From NCBI GenBank assembly GCA_015061915.1, contig SUVR01000007.1, positions 1 to 64,000 on the forward strand: DNA of 64,000 bases, read 5' to 3'. Shown piece by piece: positions 7,095-15,700 of the stretch. The translations under genes and the position numbers were made by a program. The stretch is from Lentisphaerota bacterium (lineage in GTDB: Bacteria; Verrucomicrobiota; Lentisphaeria; Victivallales; UBA1829). The notes under the pieces are model-generated. The model did not search any database. It saw nothing but the letters and a program-made list of their open reading frames with translations, and was not told the DNA's origin. Numbering within the stretch: the first letter of the stretch is position 1; each line of letters opens with the position of its first letter.

Positions 7095-8117
7095 ATGTTG
7101 AAAAAAATCTTTATTCTCGCCCTCGTTTCTCTCTGTACGGCTGCTGTCTGCGGAGAAAAATACAGCGTCCTTGTCTTCGGGGACACCCACTACGATTCCA
7201 AAGACGTCCGTGTGGAAACAAAACTGACCCGGAACAAGAAACTTGAATTGGCACGCAATTTGGAGATCTGGAAAACGAATATGCCTCTTCTCATCAAAGC
7301 AGCCGCTGAAAAAGGTAATGCCAATGCAGATTTTGCCGTTCAGCTGGGAGACTTGACGCAAGGCGACTGCGGGGCAAGAGAATTGCAGGAAAAATCATTC
7401 CGCAATGTGCTGGAGATCTTTCAGAAGGAACTGAAGATCCCCTTTTATACCATCAAAGGAAACCACGATATCCGGGGGAAGGGCGCACACGCTGCGTACG
7501 ATGCCGTGATGCTTCCCTATATGAGCCAGGTATTGAAGCAGCCGGTCCCGAAAAACCGGAAAGCCAATTTTGCCGTTATGCACAAAGGCGACCTTTACAT
7601 TTATTTTGACTGCATGAAGCCGGATGTGGATTTTGTATATAAAGCGCTTGAAAAATATCCGGATGCCCGCTACACATTTCTGTTGACGCACATTCCTGTT
7701 CTGCCCGGTCATAATGCGGCAGGGCTTGTGCCGGACGAGGCGGAACGCCCGGAATTTCTCAAGGCACTGGCAAAACGGAAAGCGATCGTGTTGTGCGCAC
7801 ACGTTCATATCACAACCATGATCCGCTGTGAGATGGAAGAAGGGGACATCGTGCAGCTTGTCAGTTACAGTCTTCCCCGGGATCTGCATCAGGAATATAC
7901 TGTTATCGGAGGAAGTATTTTTGATTTGTACCGGAAACTTGACAAGCCGGATAAACTGGCACCGCTCAAGCCCTTTTTTGAGTCCCGGCTGAAAGATTTT
8001 GTTTATCACCGGTACGGCGGCGGATTCAATATGCTGAATGTCAGCGATGAAGGCGTTTTTTGCGATCTCTATACCGGCGATATGAAAGCGCCGTTCAAGA
8101 CCGTAAAACTGCGTTGA
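7095..8117 (+). CDS. Exported calcineurin-like metallophosphoesterase
   Basis: 340 aa. Signal peptide MLKKIFILALVSLCTAAVCG, so the enzyme is likely periplasmic. It has the full metallophosphoesterase motif set: GDTH (Asp30, His32), GDLTQGD (Asp86), GNHD (Asn123, His124), His199 in LLTHIPV, and CAHVH (His236, His238). These bind the two metal ions that hydrolyse phosphomonoesters or diesters; the substrate is unknown. It starts 48 nt after the broken C45 hydrolase gene with no promoter evident between them, so the two were probably one transcript. A second, differently built metallophosphoesterase lies at 10375. Confidence 0.85.
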   Translation: MLKKIFILALVSLCTAAVCGEKYSVLVFGDTHYDSKDVRVETKLTRNKKLELARNLEIWKTNMPLLIKAAAEKGNANADFAVQLGDLTQGDCGARELQEKSFRNVLEIFQKELKIPFYTIKGNHDIRGKGAHAAYDAVMLPYMSQVLKQPVPKNRKANFAVMHKGDLYIYFDCMKPDVDFVYKALEKYPDARYTFLLTHIPVLPGHNAAGLVPDEAERPEFLKALAKRKAIVLCAHVHITTMIRCEMEEGDIVQLVSYSLPRDLHQEYTVIGGSIFDLYRKLDKPDKLAPLKPFFESRLKDFVYHRYGGGFNMLNVSDEGVFCDLYTGDMKAPFKTVKLR

Positions 8118-8169
8118 AGAGTGCTTCGACATTTGCAAGGAAAGAATATCCATTCGGGAGAATTATGAT

Positions 8170-9504
8170 ATGCGGAATGTGAAAGATTACGGCGCAAAGG
8201 GCGACGGCATCACGAAAGATACGGCGGCGATCCAGCGGGCGATCGATGAGGGCGGCGTGGTTTATTTCCCGCCGGGAACTTATCTTTCCGGCACCCTTTA
8301 CCTGCGCTCCAACGGCGGTCTGCATCTGGAGCACGGTGCAACGCTGAAAGCATCTCCCGATCCGGCAGATTATAATGCAGATGATTTTTGTCCGCAGAAC
8401 GCCGTTTTTTCCAAAGAGTATGTCAGCGGCGCCCACTTCATCGTGGCGGTGGAGCAGGAAAATCTCGTACTCTCCGGCACCGGAAAGATCGACGGCAACC
8501 GGCAGGCGTTTTACGGCGACAAAACAGAGCCGGACTGCGAAAAGTGCAGCGGAAAATTTTCCAGAGAGGAACTGATCAACTCCTGGCGTCCGGCGCAGAT
8601 GATCTATTTTGTGGAGTGTAAAGACATCCACATTGCCGACCTGAAACTTTACAACGCCCCGTACTGGACCTGTTTCCTCCACGGCTGCGAGGATGTTCAG
8701 ATCCGTTCTTTGCGGATCCTGAACGATCAACGCACCCGCAACGGCGACGGGATCGATATTGACTGCTGCCGCCGGGTGACCATCTCCGACTGCATTATTG
8801 ATTCCGGCGACGACTGCATCACCTTGCGCGGAGCGGAACGGAAGTTGAAAAACAAACTGCCCTGTGAGTATGTGACGGTAACAAATTGTGTGCTGCATAC
8901 CAACTGCAATGCCATCCGCATCGGCGTGGGCAACGGCATTGTCCGGAATGCAACTTTCTCCAATATTGTGATCAACCGGTCCCGCACGGGGATCGCGATC
9001 ATCTCAAACTATCTTGCCACACCGGACACGGGCGTGCAGATCGAAAACATCTCCTTTTCCAATATTCAGATGGAAACGGAAAGTCCGCTGTTCCTTCTTT
9101 CCAACGTCAACGGCGCACAGCCGGAACCGGCGGCAAAGATGATCCGGAACATCTCGCTCCGTCAGATCCGAGGAACATTCAGCAAAAATCTATCGATCAG
9201 CGGCTGTGCGGGGACCGGCGTGGAAAATATTTCATTGGAAGATATGGAGCTGGAGTGCATCGGCAGTTCCCACCCTCATTCCGATGACATCACGGCGTCT
9301 TACGGCGAATGGGGCAAAACGCAATCCGAAGGAGCGTTTTACATTGCCCATACACGGGATGTCCGTCTTCATCGGGTTCGGATCAAGTGGAATGATCTGC
9401 CGGGCTGGAAATACGGCATCGTGAGCTACAACGACTCCGATACCGGAATTACGGATTGTCACTTCGGCAAGCCGCTGAACCGGGGCGGAAACATCATTCC
9501 GTGA
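8170..9504 (+). CDS. GH28-family (polygalacturonase-like) glycosidase
   Basis: 444 aa, no signal peptide. ATG 8170 follows CGGGAG (8155-8160). The N-terminus (VKDYGAKGDGITKDTAAIQ) is the standard opening of pectin-lyase-fold proteins. The GH28 core motifs are NGDGID (191-196) and GDDC (213-216), which supply the catalytic Asp residues, and a later CNAIRIG replaces the usual GHG/RIK region. GH28 enzymes hydrolyse galacturonan or rhamnogalacturonan linkages; a cytoplasmic member would act on imported oligosaccharides. The gene converges on and overlaps the MBL hydrolase gene by 11 nt at its 3' end. Exact specificity cannot be read. Confidence 0.85.
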   Translation: MRNVKDYGAKGDGITKDTAAIQRAIDEGGVVYFPPGTYLSGTLYLRSNGGLHLEHGATLKASPDPADYNADDFCPQNAVFSKEYVSGAHFIVAVEQENLVLSGTGKIDGNRQAFYGDKTEPDCEKCSGKFSREELINSWRPAQMIYFVECKDIHIADLKLYNAPYWTCFLHGCEDVQIRSLRILNDQRTRNGDGIDIDCCRRVTISDCIIDSGDDCITLRGAERKLKNKLPCEYVTVTNCVLHTNCNAIRIGVGNGIVRNATFSNIVINRSRTGIAIISNYLATPDTGVQIENISFSNIQMETESPLFLLSNVNGAQPEPAAKMIRNISLRQIRGTFSKNLSISGCAGTGVENISLEDMELECIGSSHPHSDDITASYGEWGKTQSEGAFYIAHTRDVRLHRVRIKWNDLPGWKYGIVSYNDSDTGITDCHFGKPLNRGGNIIP

Positions 9505-10192
9505 GATGGACTGCCCGGGCAAATGATGCCGGATCGTGACCGCTGATGATATGGAAGCCATCCTCACGCAGGCGCCTGAAATATTCCACTGTCTCCGGGG
9601 AAGTGAAACGTATTTCCCGGTCATCATCCAATGCGCAATCCATATAGAGGGCATCGGCGGCAAGGCAGATCCGGGTCCCGTCATCCAATGTCAGCAGCAG
9701 GGATTGATGTCCGGGGGTATGTCCCGGCGTCGGAACGGCGATGATCCTGCCGTCGTTGAACAGATCCGTTTCCCCGTCGAGGATCTGCCATTTCTTTTCC
9801 GGGAACGCAGAAATCAACTTTTTTCCGGCGGGCGTTTCGACTTCTTTCCGCTGGAAAAAACAGGTGATATTGCCCAGATCTGCCAAGCCGCCGCAATGGT
9901 CGCCATGAGTGTGGGAAAGGATCAGATGTGATACTTTTTTCGCAGAAAGTCCGTGCTGCTCCAACTGCCGGAGGAGTGAGTCTTCCGCCGTCATCACGGG
10001 AATATAATCTGCCGAATCCGCGACCGGCGTTTCCGGCATTTGCTGTCCGCAATCAAAAAGGATCAGGCATTCCCGGTGTTCGATGGCAAAGAACGGCACC
10101 GGCACTTCGATCCGCTCCGGCGTTTCTGTTTCACCCGCCAGCAGATGCCGCCATGTCCGGATCGTTCCGCTTTTCAATATTGTCAAACGCAT
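9494..10192 (-). CDS. MBL-fold metallohydrolase, lactonase-like
   Basis: 232 aa. It has the metallo-beta-lactamase motif HTHGDH (His94, His96, Asp98, His99), His158 in PGHTPGH, Asp180 and His219: a complete dinuclear metal site. The arrangement and length resemble N-acyl-homoserine-lactone lactonases and related sugar or aryl lactonases. Given the neighbouring GH28 gene, a lactone from sugar oxidation is a reasonable substrate, but this is inference. There is no signal peptide. It overlaps the 3' end of the GH28 gene tail to tail and is divergent from the phosphoesterase gene at 10375. Confidence 0.8.
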   Translation of the reverse strand: MRLTILKSGTIRTWRHLLAGETETPERIEVPVPFFAIEHRECLILFDCGQQMPETPVADSADYIPVMTAEDSLLRQLEQHGLSAKKVSHLILSHTHGDHCGGLADLGNITCFFQRKEVETPAGKKLISAFPEKKWQILDGETDLFNDGRIIAVPTPGHTPGHQSLLLTLDDGTRICLAADALYMDCALDDDREIRFTSPETVEYFRRLREDGFHIISGHDPASFARAVHLTE

Positions 10193-10299
10193 ATTGATTT
10201 CCCCGAATGGAATCTTCCTGATCTGTTATCCCGTTATCTTCTTTTGCTGAAAACTATACACGCTCTCCGTAAAAAAACAAGCCGTTTTTTCTTCTGTTC

Positions 10300-10327
10300 T
10301 TGAAAACGCCGGATGCCGCAGTATATT
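10300..10327 (+). promoter_or_regulatory. Promoter of the phosphoesterase gene at 10375
   Basis: -35 TTGAAA (10300-10305), 16-nt spacer, -10 TATATT (10322-10327). An in-frame ATG at 10300 lies within this promoter and so cannot be the start codon. Confidence 0.7.
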
Positions 10328-10374
10328 ACTTCTGTAATGCTCAAACTCAAAACTGTAATGGAAAGGCGAACAAG

Positions 10375-12114
10375 ATGAGTTTTCGTAAGGATATTGTCAA
10401 CTGGAAGTGGAGATATTTTTTCGCACCCGGAATGCCGGACGTATTGGAAAATGTGACCGGTTTTATTGATGAAACGCTTGATCTCGGCAACGGTACGCAG
10501 GTGACCGGTCAGCCCTTTGATTTTTATCCGGAAGGATTTATGAACGTTTTTGATGTGATTCCGGATGCTGAAAAAGGAACCCCCTTGAACCGGACCATTC
10601 TGACCGCTGATTTCGATGCAGACGAACCCGGCGTTCTGACTGTCGGTCTGGCGGCTGACTGGCAATGGTCTTTCCGGTTCAACGGAAAAATGCTGCTGGA
10701 TGCCCGCAGATGTTCCAACAGTGAGTTCCCCATCCATTATACAAATCATACCGTGGAGCTGGCGTATCAGAAAGGACGCAATCAGGTGGTCTTTGAGATC
10801 TTCAGTACCTTCGGGCGCCGGGGGATCGGCGGCGGAATGGATACCACCCTGAAAATCGTGGAGTCGCCTCTTCCGCTGGATTTTAAATACAAAGCCTTCG
10901 TTGCCTTCCCCGATGCGGATGAAAATGCGCTTTCTGTCATCTTTACCGGAAACCGTAAATCTCCCGCCGCTGTCGATTACCGGATCCCCGGAGCGGATGA
11001 ATGGTTGCGGGTCTATGATAATCTGGGCGGGCAGATCCGGCATGACCGTGCGGTCCACAGCGTCCGGCTGGATGAACTGCTGCCGGATACCGTGTATGAA
11101 TACCGTCCGGTGCTTCTGGATGACATCCGGTCCTGGTTTGAGACTTATGGCGAAGTCCGGACGATCCGCACCGCACCGGCTCCGGGAAAAGATTTCACCT
11201 TTACTGCCACGGCGGACCTGCAACTGCCCCATCTCCGTACAGAATATATGCAGAAGATCCTGACAAAGAGCGACTTCAAGCCGGATTTCTTCGCGTTCAT
11301 CGGCGATTTGGAATGGACGACCTTTTTCGATCAGCAGGTGATGGATTCTTTTATCGTTCCCTTCCGGCAGATCACAGATGGAACGATGCCGCTGGTGATG
11401 ACCCGGGGCAACCATGAAATCTACGGGAAAGATTCCAACCGCTACTTTGAATATTTCACACCCCCGTATCCCGGCAGGGAAGGGTACTATATGTTCCGCT
11501 GGGGGGATGTGTGTTTCTTCTCTCTGGATTTCTGCGATGATGCCGGACGGGTCGCCGCTCCCTCCACACGTCAGTTCCATGACTTTGAACCGTACATCGC
11601 CGCTGAAGCCAAATGGCTGAAAAAAGCCGTTGAACTGCCTATGTGCCGGAATGCAAAATACCGTATCGTGCTGGCGCACGGTCTCCCCTCCGGCGATGCA
11701 CAGAAATATTTACCCGGACACGTCCGGCAGGTGATCGATCCCGTTTTCGGCGGCAGTGATCCGGTCTGCCCGATCCATCTGTGGCTGGGGGGACACATCC
11801 ACCGTCCCTTCCGCAGTATCCCCGGAAAACGGGCGTTTTATTCTGCTGTCCCTCCTGAAAAGATCCCTCACGGCGATGCCATCCCGGATGCCTGGAACAA
11901 CTACAACTTCCCTGTCCTTGCCACCGGCGGACCGACGGGACGCCTGGGCGAAAATATGCAGTTTACCAGTTTTGAAGTCGCGGTGACATCTGAAAGCATC
12001 ACGGTACGCTGTCTGGACCGGAATCAGCTGGAATTCGACCGCATTGTGATCGCTCCGGACGGCAAAGTCACGGAAGACGCCCCCGGCACTTCTATGATGT
12101 ACTTTGAATATTGA
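10375..12114 (+). CDS. Cytoplasmic metallophosphoesterase with N-terminal beta domains
   Basis: 579 aa from ATG 10375, preceded by GGAAAGG; no signal peptide. Residues 1-165 look like a beta-sandwich (galactose-binding-like), about 170-268 like a fibronectin-III-type module, and the rest is a calcineurin-like phosphoesterase. Motifs: TADLQL (Asp281), FIGDLEW (Gly310-Asp311), TRGNHE (Asn346-His347), AHGLPSGD and GGHIH. The first metal motif is D-x-Q in place of the usual D-x-H, so one ligand differs from the classical set. Purple-acid-phosphatase-like architecture is possible. It ends 12 nt before the convergent recR stop. Confidence 0.75.
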   Translation: MSFRKDIVNWKWRYFFAPGMPDVLENVTGFIDETLDLGNGTQVTGQPFDFYPEGFMNVFDVIPDAEKGTPLNRTILTADFDADEPGVLTVGLAADWQWSFRFNGKMLLDARRCSNSEFPIHYTNHTVELAYQKGRNQVVFEIFSTFGRRGIGGGMDTTLKIVESPLPLDFKYKAFVAFPDADENALSVIFTGNRKSPAAVDYRIPGADEWLRVYDNLGGQIRHDRAVHSVRLDELLPDTVYEYRPVLLDDIRSWFETYGEVRTIRTAPAPGKDFTFTATADLQLPHLRTEYMQKILTKSDFKPDFFAFIGDLEWTTFFDQQVMDSFIVPFRQITDGTMPLVMTRGNHEIYGKDSNRYFEYFTPPYPGREGYYMFRWGDVCFFSLDFCDDAGRVAAPSTRQFHDFEPYIAAEAKWLKKAVELPMCRNAKYRIVLAHGLPSGDAQKYLPGHVRQVIDPVFGGSDPVCPIHLWLGGHIHRPFRSIPGKRAFYSAVPPEKIPHGDAIPDAWNNYNFPVLATGGPTGRLGENMQFTSFEVAVTSESITVRCLDRNQLEFDRIVIAPDGKVTEDAPGTSMMYFEY

Positions 12115-12126
12115 AAAACAGCCTTT

Positions 12127-12747
12127 TCAGCGGGAAAAATCGGTTCTGCCGGAGAGGGCGGCGGCGATGGTGGCAGGGTCCGCATAGCTCAAGTCTGATC
12201 CGGCGGGCAGTCCCCGGGCAGGGCGGCTGATCCGCAGATCCCGGTCCTTCCAGCGGTTCGCCAGATAGACCGCCGTTGCCTGTCCTTCCACATCCGGGCT
12301 GAGGGCAAGGATCACTTCCTTGATCACGCCTTCATCCAGACGCTTTTCCAATTTGTCGATGGTCAGGCTTTCGATACCTTTTCCTTCCAGCGGCGCGATC
12401 CTGCCACCGAGTACATGATAGACTCCCTTGAACACGCCGCCCGCTTCGATGGCACGGATCTGCAGCGCATCTTCCACCACACACAGACTGGTAACATCCC
12501 GCTCCGTGGAGGCGCAGAAGGGACAAAGCGCATCGGCACCGGTCCCGTCTGCAAGATTCCCGCAGATGGAACAGATCCCCACCCGTTCCCGCAGCGTCCT
12601 CAGGATGTCGGAAAAGGCGATCAGTTTGCTGTCGTCCCACTTCAGCACAGCAAGAGCCATACGCTCGGCGGAGCGTTTGCCCACGCCGGGCAGGGTCTTG
12701 AAGAGTTCCATCATTTCGGCGAGTGCGCCGGGAAAAGGGATCTGCAT
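12127..12747 (-). CDS. recR: Recombination mediator RecR
   Basis: 206 aa from ATG at 12745-12747 (MQIPFPGALAEMMELF); a longer frame to 12792 would run back into the upstream gene. It contains the helix-hairpin-helix LPGVGKRSAERMA, the Cys4 zinc finger CSICG...CPFC, and a Toprim domain (VVEDALQIRAIE). RecR acts with RecO/RecF to load RecA at gaps. Length and order match the family. It starts 1 nt after the stop of the coiled-coil gene, so it is the last gene of the rimO-led operon. No dnaX or ybaB is next to it, unlike many bacteria. Confidence 0.95.
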   Translation of the reverse strand: MQIPFPGALAEMMELFKTLPGVGKRSAERMALAVLKWDDSKLIAFSDILRTLRERVGICSICGNLADGTGADALCPFCASTERDVTSLCVVEDALQIRAIEAGGVFKGVYHVLGGRIAPLEGKGIESLTIDKLEKRLDEGVIKEVILALSPDVEGQATAVYLANRWKDRDLRISRPARGLPAGSDLSYADPATIAAALSGRTDFSR

Positions 12748-12748
12748 C

Positions 12749-15700
12749 TTACTTTTTCGCTTTCTGGATCGCCTGATCCAGCTGCTTTTCATACGCCGGA
12801 TTGCGGTCCATACCGAGACGCAGTGCCTTTTCGTATTCCTGTTTCGCCTTGGCTGCCTTTTCTGCTTTCAGGTAGAGGCGTGACATCGCCAGATGAGGCT
12901 GCCACGCTTCCGGATTCAGGTCCGCCGCGATCAGATATTTCCACATGGCTTCATCCAGTTCGCCGGCTTTTTCCTGCTTTTCCGCTTCGGCAAAGGCGGC
13001 GTTGTACTGCTTCAGCACTTCCGGAGAAAGCTCCTGTTTTGCCGGTTCCGGCGTGACGACCGGAGCAGGGGCAGGAGCGGGCTTCTGAACTGTAACCTGC
13101 TGCGGTTTAACCGGTTTTACGACCGGAGCGGAGGCAGGCTTTTCCACTTTTTTACCGGCGGGGGTAATGCGGATCCCCGTAGTGACGGTTTTTGTCAGTG
13201 CTTCCGTATTGCGCTGCAGTTCTTTGATCTCTTCCAGATCTTCCCGTGCCTTGATCGCATCTTTTCTTGCGGCAGCGGCAAGGGTTTCAGCACTTTCCAG
13301 CGCGCCTTTCAGGCGTTCGATCTCCTGCGCCTGTGCCATGTGTTCTTTCATGATCTGGTCGATCACTTTATCTTTTTCAGCCACTTTGCCTTTGATGACC
13401 GTATCATTTCCGGCGGACCACTTCTGGATCTCCGCCTGGAGAAGATTGGTCTTGCGGAGTGCTGCATCCAGCTGTTTTTCCAACTGATTGTTCTGGCTGG
13501 AAAGTTTTGCTTTTTCCTGTTTCAGTCGCTCCAGAGAGACCTGAGTGGTGCTGTAATCTTTTTCCAGTTTTTCAGCTTTTTTCGTCATGGTATCCAGTTC
13601 GGCGGCAAGCTTTTTGCCCTTGACGTCTGCCGTAACTTCCGAGCGGAGTTTTTCCAGCTGAGCCTTGACGGAGAGCAGTTCTTTCTTGGTCTGGATCAGA
13701 TTTTCTCCTGCGGTCGTTTTTTCATTCCGGAGACTGCGGATCGTTTCATTGAGCTTCAGATTGTCTTCCCGCAGCTTTGCCATTTCAGCCTTGGCTGCCG
13801 CAGAAGAATCTTTCGCCAGCTTGTCCATGGTCTCCCGGATATTTTTCAGGTCGCCCTGCAGTTTGCCGATCGTTTGTTCCCGTTCCGCGATTTTTGCACG
13901 GGCGGTGTTCAGATCTTTTTCCAGGTCTGCCAGATCCTTTTCCAGCTTTTTGACTTTTTCCGCATCGACCGCAGGGGTTGCAGAGGGAACAGATTTCTTT
14001 GCATCCGCCAACTGTTTCTGCAGATCGCTGTTCTGCTTCTTCAGTTCATCGATCGCTTTGGTATCGACAACCGTTTTGACTTCTGTTTTGACCTGAACCG
14101 GAGTTGCTTTCGCCTTTTTGATCGCTTCATTCAGGTCCGCCAGTTGTTTTTTCAGCCGGTCGTTTTCGCCCTTCAGCAGGGAATTCTGTGTTTGCAGATC
14201 TTTTGCTGCTTTTTGAGCCGCAGCCGCATCTCCGGAAGCATCCTTGAGGTCAAGATTGACTTTCCCCGCATCTGCGATCGCTTTTTCGATCTGTGCTTTC
14301 AGTTCGCGGTTTTCCCGTTTCAGATCGTCATTCTGTTTGACCAGCTCGCCTGCAGTTTTTTCAGCGGCAGCGACTTTTTCTTCCAACGCCTTGAGGGCAG
14401 GGGCGGCATTATCCAGTTTTTTCTTGAGGTTGGCATTTTCCTGTTTCAGGAGTTCCGCCACGCGGATCTGGGCATTCTGTTCTTTCTTGAGGGAATCAAG
14501 GAGATTTTCCAGACTGGCGATCTTGTGATCGTTTTCTGTAATCTTGTCCTGAAGAGCTTTTTTCTCGTTTTCAACTGCCTGCTGTTTTTTCAGTGCTTCA
14601 GTGGCAGCGGGATTTTTCTTGAGTTCGGCGTTTTCCGTTTGCAGTGCCTTCAGTTCCTTTTCGAGCGCAACGATGTTCAGACGCAGTTCCAGCTGACTGT
14701 TCTTGACGGCAACATATTCTGCCTGATTCTTCTGCAACTCGTTCTGATAATTTTCGATACTTTCTTTTGCAGCGGCAAGTTCAGCGGCAAATTTTTCATC
14801 CGGCTTGATGTTTCTGGCGTTTTCCAGTTCCACTTTCAGGATCTTGTTTTCCTGCAGGAGCGACCGGGTGAGTGCATCGTTTCCGGCGGAACTTTCATAA
14901 TCTTTTGCCTTGCGTTCGTGATACGCAACAGTCTGCTGAAGCTGTGCTTTTTCGGATGCAAGAGCCGCTTTTTCGGTTTCCAGCAGGATCACGGATTCCC
15001 GGATCGCCAGAAGTTCCTGTTCCATTTGAACCGCGCTTGCTGTGAGCTTGTTCAGTTCGGCAAGTTTTGTTTTAGCTGCGGTATATTCCTTATTTAATTC
15101 AAGGAGTTGTTTTTTCAGCTTTTCGATCTCGAACATCCTGGCGGATTCGATCAGTTTTTTCTGGTCTGCGCTTTCTTTCTTTGCCGCAGCAAGTGCTTTT
15201 TCCAGCTCTGTCCGTTTCTGCTGAAGCGACTTGAGTTCCGCCTGCAGGGGAGCGGCTTTCGCCAACTGGATATTGGCATTATTCAGGGCGGTATCCAACT
15301 GTTTGATCCGGGTATCGGCGGCGGAAAGCTGTTTTTCCAGAGACGCCGATTTTTCAGTTGCTTTCTTGAGAGCAGAATCTTTCTGGAGCAGCGCTTTGAG
15401 TTCGGCTTCAGCTTTTTTCAGTTTTTCCGCCGTTGTATTGCCGGAGGCTTCCAGCGCAGCGATCTGTTTCTTGAACGATTCTTCCTGTTTCCGGGCGTCG
15501 GCGTGAGCTGCTTTCAGTTTTTCGTTGTCTGCGCTCAATGCCTTCAGAAGTGCTTTTGCCTGTGCAAGTTCCGCGGCAGATGATGTTGTACCGTCCACCG
15601 GTTTTTTTGCGATTTCTTTTGCAAAGGAATCCCGTTCTTTTCTCAGTCGGTCTGCATCTGCTTTTGCATTTTTGAGGTCCCGATTGAGACTCTGCAGTTC

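Noticed and set aside
12893-15097. 734-aa open frame on the plus strand, Phe-rich
   Set aside because: Antisense of the Lys/Glu-rich coiled-coil gene (AAG and GAA read as CTT and TTC); no ribosome site.
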